Source: Empedobacter falsenii (GTDB taxonomy: Bacteria; Bacteroidota; Bacteroidia; Flavobacteriales; Weeksellaceae). Taken from it: DNA of 64,000 nt. Below are positions 42,818 to 50,766 of the stretch, in pieces. Below the pieces are notes generated by a model. The model searched no databases. It was not told the DNA's origin and saw only the letters and a list, made by a program, of their open reading frames with translations. The translations under genes and the position numbers were made by a program. Positions within the stretch are counted from its first letter, which is position 1. Every line of letters begins with the position of its first letter. The stretch is taken from NCBI RefSeq assembly GCF_013488205.1, contig NZ_CP040908.1:2271876-2335875 (forward strand), read 5' to 3'.

Positions 42818-43841
42818 ACTCTAAAATAGTTTGATTAAATTTTTCTTTATCGTTAATATCGATACTAATTGGGATGTAGTATAAATCGTCTTTTATCATG
42901 GATTCTTCCATCAAACGCATATAATCTTTCTCTGTTGTCATGATAATTTTATCAAAACGCTTTCTACCTTCCGTATCTTCGTATCGTTTGTAAATATACT
43001 CAATTTCTGATTGACTAAAATTATGATGATCTGGATATTCTAAATGCAAGACATTTGCAAAGTTTTCTTCCGCAAATTTTACCAAACCATCTGTTTTAGC
43101 AATTCCTGTAACCAAAATAACATTCAGATTTTTCCAAGTTGATTTATCAACATTATCCAATTTTCCAATCAATTTGTTGTCATAAACAATTTTTGAGAAA
43201 AATAATTGCTGATGAGATCTTAACTTAATCTTTTTCGAAATTTCTTTGTGCTTTTCCTCCGATATTCTGTCTGGACATTTCGTTACAATAACAATATCTG
43301 CACGACGAACTCCACTTCTACTCTCTCTCAAATCACCAGCTGGTAATAAAAAATCTTTATAATATGGATTATTGTAATCAGTCAACAAAATATTGAAACC
43401 AGCTTTTATTCCACGATGTTGATAGGCATCATCTAACAAAATTGCTTCTGCATTGTAATGATCAATTAATTTTTGTGCTCCAAAAGCTCTGTCTTCGCAA
43501 ACTGCAATCAAAATTCTATTCTTGAAACGTTGAAAAAACTGCATTGGTTCGTCTCCAATATCATAAACTTTGGATGAATAATTTGCAATCAAAAAACCTT
43601 TTGTTTTTCGTCCATATCCTCTACTCAATGTTGCAATTAATTTTTCGTCTTTCAACAAATCGATTAAATACATGATATGAGGAGACTTTCCCGTTCCGCC
43701 AACAGATAGGTTTCCAACATTAATAATTGGAATTTTGAATGATGATGAACGCATCATTCCTATATTGTAAAACAGATTTCGAACCGAAGTCCCAATCCAA
43801 TATAAACCAGAAAATGGAAGTAAAAATCTACGCCAATTCAT
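42801..43841 (-). CDS. lpxK: tetraacyldisaccharide 4'-kinase
   Basis: The 346-residue protein phosphorylates the lipid A disaccharide at the 4' position. The motif GNLSVGGTGKSPH (43-55) is the LpxK Walker A, with VGGTGKSP as core. LSRGYGRKTKGF follows near 79-90 and LLDDAYQHR near 135. An N-terminal hydrophobic segment (about 6-22) fits its membrane association. It overlaps the PNP gene by 17 nt and starts 121 nt after the terminator of the DUF4230 gene. It completes the lipid A gene set partly present at 26.8-30 kb. Confidence 0.93.
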   Translation of the reverse strand: MNWRRFLLPFSGLYWIGTSVRNLFYNIGMMRSSSFKIPIINVGNLSVGGTGKSPHIMYLIDLLKDEKLIATLSRGYGRKTKGFLIANYSSKVYDIGDEPMQFFQRFKNRILIAVCEDRAFGAQKLIDHYNAEAILLDDAYQHRGIKAGFNILLTDYNNPYYKDFLLPAGDLRESRSGVRRADIVIVTKCPDRISEEKHKEISKKIKLRSHQQLFFSKIVYDNKLIGKLDNVDKSTWKNLNVILVTGIAKTDGLVKFAEENFANVLHLEYPDHHNFSQSEIEYIYKRYEDTEGRKRFDKIIMTTEKDYMRLMEESMIKDDLYYIPISIDINDKEKFNQTILEYVGQN

Positions 43842-43924
43842 TTTTATTTTTAATATTAAGCGAAAATACTATTTTCAATTTTAATTCTAAAGAAAGAAAC
43901 ACTTCATTTCTTTATTCAGCGAAA

Positions 43925-43953
43925 AAAAACCTATTCTATCGGAACAGGTTTTT
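43925..43953 (-). terminator. terminator of the thioredoxin-DUF4230 unit
   Basis: A 12-bp stem (43925-43936 with 43942-43953, one G-U on the minus strand) followed by a U-run, 10 nt past the stop at 43963. Confidence 0.75.
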
Positions 43954-43962
43954 AATTATTTA

Positions 43963-44586
43963 TTAATCGTATAATTTATTCAATTCGTTGGCGTAACTCG
44001 TTTTATCCTCTATCTTCCAACCATAGGTTTTGGCAAGGAAATACAAATCTCCAAGATTTTGAATTAATTGTTGATGTGCTTCTTGTTTTAGTTTGGTTTG
44101 ATCAACGGTTTTTTCTACATGCTCTACAGCACGTTTTTTAATTCCGTTCAAATCATCTTTACTAAATTTATTGAAAACACTTTGATCCATGTCATAAAAA
44201 CTAACATCTGGATACACTTGGATTTCAACTGGAGGAATAGATTTGATGATAATTTTTTTATTCACCGAATCCAATTCAATATCCATTTTTTTCAAATCAT
44301 ACGTTGCTTGTGCTTTGGCTTTCACCAAAAGTGTCACCTTTTTATCCGCAGAAAAAATATCAGTTAAACCTGGCAACGATTTTTTTGACGTGTGATTGTA
44401 TAAATCTGAATAGGTTTGTTCTGCAACAATCATTTTATTCATTCGTTCGATTTGATACGCAATCACATGAGATTGTTCGGTATAACTTTCAGATTTGAAT
44501 TTATCCATGATGAAATACGTTATCATCACACCAAAAATGAAGGCTACAACGACAAGAATTATTTTCTTTAAATTATTCATTTGCAT
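43963..44586 (-). CDS. DUF4230 family membrane-anchored protein
   Basis: The 207-residue product has an N-terminal membrane anchor (about 9-26, ILVVVAFIFGVMITYFIM). The DUF4230 body follows, recognised from MIVAEQTYSDL, LLVKAKAQATYDLKKMDI and PPVEIQVYPDVSFYD. It likely faces the periplasm. The biochemical role of the family is not established. The gene overlaps the upstream thioredoxin-like gene by 14 nt, so the two are translated together, perhaps for a shared envelope function. Confidence 0.75.
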   Translation of the reverse strand: MQMNNLKKIILVVVAFIFGVMITYFIMDKFKSESYTEQSHVIAYQIERMNKMIVAEQTYSDLYNHTSKKSLPGLTDIFSADKKVTLLVKAKAQATYDLKKMDIELDSVNKKIIIKSIPPVEIQVYPDVSFYDMDQSVFNKFSKDDLNGIKKRAVEHVEKTVDQTKLKQEAHQQLIQNLGDLYFLAKTYGWKIEDKTSYANELNKLYD

Positions 44587-45124
44587 AATTTGGAGTCAAT
44601 GGCGTACCATTCACAATCTGTGCCAAATCTTCTTCTAAATAGCCCGAAACTGGAGATTCTACAATTCTACCAACTTCTTCTTTTTTATTATTATATACGA
44701 TAATTGTCGGAACGTGAGTAATGTTTTTATTAATTTCTTCTCCGTTAAAACTTTTCTTTTGATAGTTTACACCAATCACTTTCAAACGATTTTGAGGAAA
44801 TTTAATGTCATCTAAAATCTTATATAAACGCGGCAATTCACGACGAGAATCTGAACACCAAGTTCCCATAAAAACTTCCAAACGATAATTACGTAAATCT
44901 TTTAAACTTTTCAATTTACTTTTTTCAACTTCGTAAGTGTCATATTCATGATGATACCAATCTTTAAAATCATCTTCTTCCAAAGCTTTTCTATTGAATT
45001 CTCCCGTCAACATTTTCTTCCCATTTTCAGCTGTAATCGTACGATTCAACACTTTATTTTGAGCAAACGATTGTGTAGAAAATCCCAACATCGCAACAAG
45101 TGCAATTGCCAATATTTTTTTCAT
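44573..45124 (-). CDS. exported thioredoxin-fold protein with CSDS motif
   Basis: The 183-residue product has a signal peptide (ends near QSFAQ) and a thioredoxin-like domain with FMGTWCSDSRRELPRLYKIL in outline (about 85-104). The active-site motif is C90-S-D-S93, so the second (resolving) cysteine of CxxC is replaced by serine. The cis-proline region reads NITHVPTIIVYN. Such monothiol variants occur in Bacteroidota. A canonical disulfide reductase role is therefore less certain. It precedes and overlaps the DUF4230 gene. Confidence 0.82.
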   Translation of the reverse strand: MKKILAIALVAMLGFSTQSFAQNKVLNRTITAENGKKMLTGEFNRKALEEDDFKDWYHHEYDTYEVEKSKLKSLKDLRNYRLEVFMGTWCSDSRRELPRLYKILDDIKFPQNRLKVIGVNYQKKSFNGEEINKNITHVPTIIVYNNKKEEVGRIVESPVSGYLEEDLAQIVNGTPLTPNYANE

Positions 45125-45159
45125 TGTATTTTTAGTTTATAGGTTAAATGTATAAATAA

Positions 45160-46317
45160 TTATGAAATGATTTGACCATTTTCAACTTTAATTGAACCAA
45201 TCTCGAAAGTAGCCAATTGATTCAATAAAGGATAATTTTTGGTAGTTCCTTTATAAACTTGTTTTTCAGCATCAATTTCGAGATGACCAATAAATTTTCG
45301 CAAATCACCAATTTCAATAATTTTCGCAATTTGCTCTACCGAATTATTTTCTTCGTTGTATTCTTCTTCAAAATAAATTCCTAAATCAACAACAGAAGAA
45401 TTTTCACCATTTTGGATTTGAACATTATGAATCACAACATCCAAATATTTTTGTCCATTTTGAGGAATCGATAAATACTCATCAAACGGAAAATTTTCTT
45501 GCGTAGCTAAAGCATTCAGTCCAGCCAAAATAGCCAATGCATTGTATTTTCTTGTTGTATCACGTTGATAATCATTCGGAAAATGTCCCGCTTCAAATAA
45601 TACACAAGGATAACCCATTTTTGTGAAATTATCTCCGGTTGACATCGGATAAAACTCTGATGTATAACGACCTACATGACCAGAAATTACTTTTTGTAAT
45701 TCAGTATTCATTGCTTGAATAATTCCCATCGTTTTTTCGCGAACTTCGTTTACATCTTCCTCAACATTATAAGAAGGCGCCAAAAAAGAAAGCGTTGCAG
45801 GTTTTGCTGATTGCCCAACATTGAAAATCGTACGTTGATCGTGTAAATTGAATAAGGTTTGATAATTTCCTTTCTCTACTTGATTCAACAAAACGTGAAT
45901 TTCTGTTGATTCTTTTGCTAAAAAATCACGGTTAATATCAATTCCAACCGCATTTCTACGTGTATTAACATTTGCACCATCAGGATTTAGCATCGGAATA
46001 AAATCAATCGTCAATTGAGATAAAATGGTTTGAGATAATTCAGATTTTTGTTCAAAAAAATTAATCACATCAAACATTGCACGCGTACCAGATGATTCGT
46101 TTCCGTGCATTTGAGACCAAATCAATAAACGTTTTTCTCCAGTTCCGAAACTTAATTTATAAATTTCGTTTCCTAAAAAAGATGTTCCAATTTGTTCTTT
46201 TTGAATTGATTTTAATGAAAAATAGTGATTTAAAGCTTCAAAATTTAACCATTTCGAATCAAAACCTTCTTGTCTGAAAGTTGAATATTCTTTCTCTAAT
46301 TGATGAATATCAAACAT
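45160..46317 (-). CDS. M14-family zinc carboxypeptidase-like protein
   Basis: The 385-residue product has the M14 zinc motif QMHGNESSGTRAMFDV (H71, E74) and a second zinc His in FNLHDQRTIF near 158. EAGHFPND near 243-250 may supply the active-site region. The family cleaves C-terminal residues or cell-wall peptides. No signal peptide is visible, so it is probably cytoplasmic. The C-terminal 100 residues are unlike the catalytic part and may be a small beta domain. It is followed (upstream) by the inverted-repeat element at 46382-46503. Confidence 0.8.
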   Translation of the reverse strand: MFDIHQLEKEYSTFRQEGFDSKWLNFEALNHYFSLKSIQKEQIGTSFLGNEIYKLSFGTGEKRLLIWSQMHGNESSGTRAMFDVINFFEQKSELSQTILSQLTIDFIPMLNPDGANVNTRRNAVGIDINRDFLAKESTEIHVLLNQVEKGNYQTLFNLHDQRTIFNVGQSAKPATLSFLAPSYNVEEDVNEVREKTMGIIQAMNTELQKVISGHVGRYTSEFYPMSTGDNFTKMGYPCVLFEAGHFPNDYQRDTTRKYNALAILAGLNALATQENFPFDEYLSIPQNGQKYLDVVIHNVQIQNGENSSVVDLGIYFEEEYNEENNSVEQIAKIIEIGDLRKFIGHLEIDAEKQVYKGTTKNYPLLNQLATFEIGSIKVENGQIIS

Positions 46318-46381
46318 ATTTTTTAAGTTATACGTTTATAAGTTTTATGTTATAAATACTGATTATCAAATAAATAAAACC

Positions 46382-46503
46382 GTCAATTCGAGTGAAATTC
46401 GTTTAGAATTTTGTATCGAGAATAAAGTTTTAGAAGATAAAATTCATCTTAATTCTCGATACAATTTTTAGAAATAATCTTTCTAAAAATCACTCGAATT
46501 GAC
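46382..46503. repeat. complex inverted repeat forming a three-way junction
   Basis: An outer perfect 14-bp repeat (GTCAATTCGAGTGA at 46382-46395 and TCACTCGAATTGAC at 46490-46503) encloses two more helices: a 13-bp stem (46411-46423 with 46452-46464, TTGTATCGAGAAT), whose loop carries a small AAGAT/ATCTT stem, and a 10-bp hairpin (46465-46474 with 46480-46489). No coding potential is apparent. It lies in the spacer between two leftward genes. The layout resembles REP or MITE-like mobile repeats. Confidence 0.65.
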
Positions 46504-46542
46504 AAATTTTAATTCAAAATATATAACATTATTATTTATATT

Positions 46543-47667
46543 TTACTGAATTGATTTCTTGAAAGTTTTACGACGTTTGTGGTTTACAGGATCATAAGCT
46601 TTCCACAAAACTTGAATACTTTCGTTGTCCGCTAGTTCAGGATTTGTTTCCAAAAATTTGATCCCGTTGTTTCTAAACGTATCAAACATTGCATTAAAAA
46701 TCAATGCTGTAACACCTTTTCCTTGAAATTTTGGATCAATTCCGATCAAATAAAATTGAGCAGAATCATTATTTTTACTTGCTCTCATCAAATGCCACCA
46801 ACCAAAAGGAAAAATTTTACCTTTCGCTTTTTGCATCGCTTTCGAGTAAGAAGGCATCGTAATAGCAAACGAAACCATTTTTCCGTCTTCATCAACAATA
46901 CAGTTTACAAAATCTGGATTAATAAACGGAATATATTTCTTTTTGTAATATTCAATTTGATAATCCGCAATTGGTACATAAGTATCCAATTCGCTGTAAG
47001 TTTTATCTAACAAATCGAACATCTCGTCAACATACGGAATAATCTCTGAAGTTTTTGTAAACTTCAATTCTCGTAATTTGTAACGTTCTCGAATAATTTT
47101 ATTGAATTTGATAACTTTTTCTGGTAATTCTGTTGGTGCAGACAATTCATATTCTACCCATTCGTTTGCAGTTTCAAAACCTAACGATTCTAAGTGTTGC
47201 GCATAGTACGGAAAATTATATAAACCAACCATTGTAGCCAATTTATCAAATCCGAAAGTTAGTAAACCTGCCTTTTCCAAATTCGAAAAACCAACTGGGC
47301 CTTCTATATATTCTAATTGATTTTCTTTACCTATTTCCGCAACTTTTGCCAAAAGTGCTTTTGTGACGTCGATATCATCAATCATATCAAACCAACCGAA
47401 ACGCATTTTACGTTTTTGTTGATTATTGACTTCTTGCCAATTGATAATTGCCGCAACACGCCCCACAATCTTACCTTCTTTTTCGGCAAGAAAATAACGC
47501 GCTTCTGCATCTTTGAAAACGGGGTTTTTAGAAACATCTAATGTTTCCTTCTCCTCATTAATAAAGGGCGGAACGTAATATTGATTATCCTTATACAAAT
47601 TCATCGGAAACTTAATAAATGCTTCCAAATCATGTTTTGATTGTACTTCTTTTATGCGAATACTCAT
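46543..47667 (-). CDS. GNAT-like acetyltransferase-fold protein, YghO/DUF-type
   Basis: I set the start at 47667 (MSIRIKEV), giving 374 residues. An in-frame ATG at 47778 adds 37 residues rich in basic and hydrophobic residues, but the promoter box at 47674-47681 lies between, so that extension is not transcribed. The middle holds a GNAT-like acetyl-CoA region (FYLIGIDPKFQGKGVTALIFNAMFD in outline, about 300-325). An N-terminal region repeats GNAT features (RYFLAEKEGKIVGRVAAIIN). It resembles large Bacteroidota N-acetyltransferases of unknown substrate. The C-terminus is basic (HKRRKTFKKSI). Confidence 0.75.
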   Translation of the reverse strand: MSIRIKEVQSKHDLEAFIKFPMNLYKDNQYYVPPFINEEKETLDVSKNPVFKDAEARYFLAEKEGKIVGRVAAIINWQEVNNQQKRKMRFGWFDMIDDIDVTKALLAKVAEIGKENQLEYIEGPVGFSNLEKAGLLTFGFDKLATMVGLYNFPYYAQHLESLGFETANEWVEYELSAPTELPEKVIKFNKIIRERYKLRELKFTKTSEIIPYVDEMFDLLDKTYSELDTYVPIADYQIEYYKKKYIPFINPDFVNCIVDEDGKMVSFAITMPSYSKAMQKAKGKIFPFGWWHLMRASKNNDSAQFYLIGIDPKFQGKGVTALIFNAMFDTFRNNGIKFLETNPELADNESIQVLWKAYDPVNHKRRKTFKKSIQ

Positions 47668-47673
47668 AGCTGG

Positions 47674-47706
47674 CAAAGGTAATAAGTTTTGTAATTTCAA
47701 TTCAAA
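47674..47706 (-). promoter_or_regulatory. promoter of the GNAT gene (-7 TACCTTTG, -33 TTTG)
   Basis: On the minus strand TACCTTTG (47674-47681) matches TAnnTTTG and TTTG (47703-47706) lies 21 nt upstream. The -7 box ends 6 nt before the ATG at 47667, so the mRNA is almost leaderless. Confidence 0.65.
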
Positions 47707-47871
47707 AATTTTTGAGCAAAATGTCAGCTTTTGTTTATTTTTTATATGATTTAATACAGAACTCTGCCAAAAAACCAACTTTTCTGCTATTTTTGTCTCT
47801 ATTCACTTATTGGAATACTTTTTGAATTTTGAATGAATATTAAAATTGATTAAAAAATAAAATAGAAATAG

Positions 47872-48561
47872 ATGACAGGTTATTACATTATTATTGGACT
47901 GTTTATGTTGATTAGTTGGTTTGTTAGCAACCGACTTCAAAGTAAATTTAAGTATTATTCGAAAGTACATTTGGCAAATGGAATGTCTGGAAAAGAGATA
48001 GCTGAGAAAATGCTTTCTGACAATAACATTCACGATGTACGTGTTATATCTACTCCAGGACAATTAACAGATCATTACAATCCTGCTGATAAAACGGTAA
48101 ACTTATCGGAAGTTGTTTACCACGAACGAAATGCGGCAGCGGCGGCTGTTGCAGCGCACGAATGTGGACATGCAGTACAACATGCGGTTGGTTATAATAT
48201 GTTGCAATTACGCTCGAAAATGGTTCCGATGGTAAATGTAGCATCTCGCTTAAATCAATGGATTTTGATGTTAGGATTAATCGTGATGGCTTCATCTAAA
48301 AATGCAACTTTGTTATGGATTGGTATTTTCTTATTTGCAGTAACAACCGTTTTTGCTTTTGTTACTTTACCAGTTGAATACGATGCTTCTAACCGTGCAT
48401 TAGCTTGGTTAAAAGGAAACAATATGGTGATGCCAAACGAATATGAAGGTGCAAAAGATTCATTAAAATGGGCTGCAAGAACTTATGTAGTCGCAGCGAT
48501 TGGTTCGTTAGCTCAACTACTTTATTTTGTCATGATGGCAATGGGCGGACGACGAGATTAA
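47872..48561 (+). CDS. YugP-like membrane zinc metallopeptidase
   Basis: The 229-residue protein matches the neutral zinc metallopeptidase YugP family. The N-terminal helix (about 4-20) is followed by a soluble part with the motif AAHECGHAVQHA (about 94-105, HExxH-type), then membrane helices near 130-165 and 205-225. The final region contains AIGSLAQLLYFVMMAMGG. Such proteases probably degrade membrane-near substrates. The ATG at 47872 is preceded by no clear -7 box. It converges with the acyl-CoA ligase gene through a terminator. Confidence 0.82.
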   Translation: MTGYYIIIGLFMLISWFVSNRLQSKFKYYSKVHLANGMSGKEIAEKMLSDNNIHDVRVISTPGQLTDHYNPADKTVNLSEVVYHERNAAAAAVAAHECGHAVQHAVGYNMLQLRSKMVPMVNVASRLNQWILMLGLIVMASSKNATLLWIGIFLFAVTTVFAFVTLPVEYDASNRALAWLKGNNMVMPNEYEGAKDSLKWAARTYVVAAIGSLAQLLYFVMMAMGGRRD

Positions 48562-48577
48562 AACTTGATTATTATAG

Positions 48578-48621
48578 AATTAAAAAATCCTTTCAAAAAT
48601 TTTTGAAAGGATTTTTTAATT
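48578..48621. terminator. bidirectional terminator
   Basis: A perfect 44-nt palindrome (22 bp, core TCCTTTCAAAAA and complement) with A- and T-runs lies between genes ending at 48561 and 48632. Confidence 0.85.
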
Positions 48622-48631
48622 GTTTTTTTAT

Positions 48632-50407
48632 TTACTTTTTATCGTATAATTTATTGTATAAATCTTGATATTTAGCTAGCACATTTTTACGTTTCAATTT
48701 TAATGTTGGCGTTAATAATCCATCATCAATTGTCCATTCATCAGGTGTTAATTCGAACTTTTTGATTTGTTCCCAATGTCCCAAACCTTTATTCATTTTT
48801 TCAATTTCTCGACCAATAACATCTAAAATTGCAGGTTCTTTAATCAAATCTGCATTCGTTGCAGGTTCAGCAATTCCTTTGATACGTAAATAATCTTTCA
48901 ACACTTGGAAATTAGGTTGAATAATCGCACAAGGCATTTTCTCTCCTTCTCCAACAACCATTACTTGCTCGATAAAACGAGATTGTTTGAATTTATTTTC
49001 GATAATTTGCGGCGCGATATATTTACCTCCAGAAGTTTTGAACATCTCTTTTTTACGATCAGTAATTTTAAGTAAACCTCTTTCAAGAACTCCAATATCA
49101 CCCGTTTTGAAATAACCATCTGGCGTAAATGCTTCAGCAGTTTTTTCAGGATCTTTGTAGTAACCTTGTGTAACGTTAGGACCTTTGACTAAAATCTCTC
49201 CGTCTTCTGCAATTTTAACCTCTATTCCTTTTAGTGGAGCACCAACAGTTCCAATTCCGAAACCGTCTTTCTTCATACAATTCACCGAAATTACTGGAGA
49301 AGTTTCCGTCAAACCATAACCTTCTAAAATAGGAATTCCAGCACCCCAGAAAATATGATTCAAACGTGCTGCTAAAGGCGCAGAACCCGAAACCATACAT
49401 ACTAAATTACCACCAACACCTTCTTTCCATTTACTGAAAACCAAACTTTTTGCGATAGAATGTTTCAACCCAAATAATCCACCTTTTGGATTGTAAGGAT
49501 CGTAATCTTCAACAAGGCTTAAAGCCCACATAAAAATTTTCGTTTTAAGACCTCCTGCAGAAGCACCTGTATTGTAAATTTTATCATAAACTTTTTCTAC
49601 TAATCGTGGTACAACCGTCATTACATGCGGTTTCACCTCTTTCATATTATCTCCTAATTTATCGATGCTTTCTGCATACCAAATTCCGATGCTCAAATGT
49701 TGATACAAATAAATCAACATACGTTCGAAAACGTGATTAATCGGAAGAAAACTCAATGCAATTGCATGATTTGGAAAATCTGGAATACGATCAACGGACA
49801 TTAAAACATCAGAAACGATATTTTCGTGCGTTAATACAACACCTTTCGGACGACCTGTTGTTCCTGAAGTATAAATCAAAGTCGCCATATCAGATGGTTT
49901 TATCATCTCTTTGATACTATCTACTTCATGTTGCGTTGAATTATCTTCACCCAAATCTAAAATCTCTTTATAATTTGGAACTCCAGCAATTTCATCAAAA
50001 CTATAAATCCCAACCAATGTTGACACTTTATCTTTTACAGCTACAACTGTATCATATAAACCTTTATCAGAAACAATGATAAATTTACATTCAGCATTGT
50101 TTAAGATATAATCAAAATCGTCTTCGGAAAGTGTTGGATATAACGGAACGGAAATCGCGCCAACTTGCTGAATACCGATATCACAGATGTTCCATTCGGT
50201 ACGATTAGTTGAAGTAACTATTGCAATTTTATCTTGTGGCTTGATTCCTAATTGTAATAATCCTCGACTAAATGCATTTGCTTTGCCAACGTATTCTTGC
50301 GTAGATGTTTTCACCCAAGTTCCGTTCACTTTAGACACCAATGCATCTTCTCGAGGATTATTTTCTAATTGATTTTGTGGAAAATCAAATAATCTTTTTA
50401 TTTCCAT
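48632..50407 (-). CDS. long-chain fatty acid-CoA ligase (AMP-dependent synthetase)
   Basis: From ATG 50407 the protein has 591 residues; the upstream start at 50461 would add 18 residues and is rejected because of its odd N-terminus. It activates fatty acids with ATP and CoA. Motifs are TLIYTSGTTGRPKGVVLTHEN in outline (the P-loop, about 170-190), GYGLTETSPV near 360, TGDIGVLERG near 432 and DRKKEMFKTSGGKYIAP near 450. This resembles the FAA1/FadD15-type group found in bacteria. It is cytoplasmic or membrane-associated and feeds phospholipid or beta-oxidation pools. Confidence 0.9.
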   Translation of the reverse strand: MEIKRLFDFPQNQLENNPREDALVSKVNGTWVKTSTQEYVGKANAFSRGLLQLGIKPQDKIAIVTSTNRTEWNICDIGIQQVGAISVPLYPTLSEDDFDYILNNAECKFIIVSDKGLYDTVVAVKDKVSTLVGIYSFDEIAGVPNYKEILDLGEDNSTQHEVDSIKEMIKPSDMATLIYTSGTTGRPKGVVLTHENIVSDVLMSVDRIPDFPNHAIALSFLPINHVFERMLIYLYQHLSIGIWYAESIDKLGDNMKEVKPHVMTVVPRLVEKVYDKIYNTGASAGGLKTKIFMWALSLVEDYDPYNPKGGLFGLKHSIAKSLVFSKWKEGVGGNLVCMVSGSAPLAARLNHIFWGAGIPILEGYGLTETSPVISVNCMKKDGFGIGTVGAPLKGIEVKIAEDGEILVKGPNVTQGYYKDPEKTAEAFTPDGYFKTGDIGVLERGLLKITDRKKEMFKTSGGKYIAPQIIENKFKQSRFIEQVMVVGEGEKMPCAIIQPNFQVLKDYLRIKGIAEPATNADLIKEPAILDVIGREIEKMNKGLGHWEQIKKFELTPDEWTIDDGLLTPTLKLKRKNVLAKYQDLYNKLYDKK

Positions 50408-50528
50408 GGTTTTGAATAATTTTCTTAGTTGCAAAATACTAATAAAAAAATTATAATGCAAGCATATAAAATTATTTTAGTGTAAATCTTACACTAATAA
50501 AAACATAGAAATTTTATTTATTTAAGAC

Positions 50529-50765
50529 TTATTCTTCGTCATCTAACAAAGACATTTCTTGATCATAAAAATCTAAAGCGTCTTCGATTAAATTAGCAAT
50601 TTCAGTATTAAATTCTTCGTTATCTTCTTCTTCAGAAATATCTTCAAACCACTCGATATCGTCAGTTTCAACGTCTAATAAAAAACGAGGATAATCTGTA
50701 TGTAAAATAAAGATTTTGTCTGGCATTGTTGAGTTATCAGCCAATAAAAATTTTGGTAATTCCAT
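50529..50765 (-). CDS. small acidic protein of unknown function
   Basis: The 78-residue product is strongly acidic (ETDDIEWFEDISEEEDNEEF, then a final DDEE) with no signal peptide or membrane span. It begins MELPKFLLADNSTMPDKIFILHTDYPRFLLDV, a folded-looking stretch. Its ATG lies one base after the stop of the MATE gene, so both are probably expressed from one message. I have no family name for it; similar small acidic proteins occur in this phylum. Function is unknown. Confidence 0.65.
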   Translation of the reverse strand: MELPKFLLADNSTMPDKIFILHTDYPRFLLDVETDDIEWFEDISEEEDNEEFNTEIANLIEDALDFYDQEMSLLDDEE

Positions 50766-50766
50766 T

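Noticed and set aside
41892-46503. Same repeat family for the inverted repeats at 41892 and 46382
   Set aside because: Both contain CGAATT followed by one base and AC, but the rest does not align; the similarity is too short.
47668-47778. N-terminal extension of the GNAT protein up to 47778
   Set aside because: A complete promoter (47674-47706) lies within it, and the extension does not look like protein of this family.
50408-50461. N-terminal extension of the acyl-CoA ligase up to 50461
   Set aside because: It is AT-rich with no family resemblance; MEIKRLFDF at 50407 is a normal beginning.
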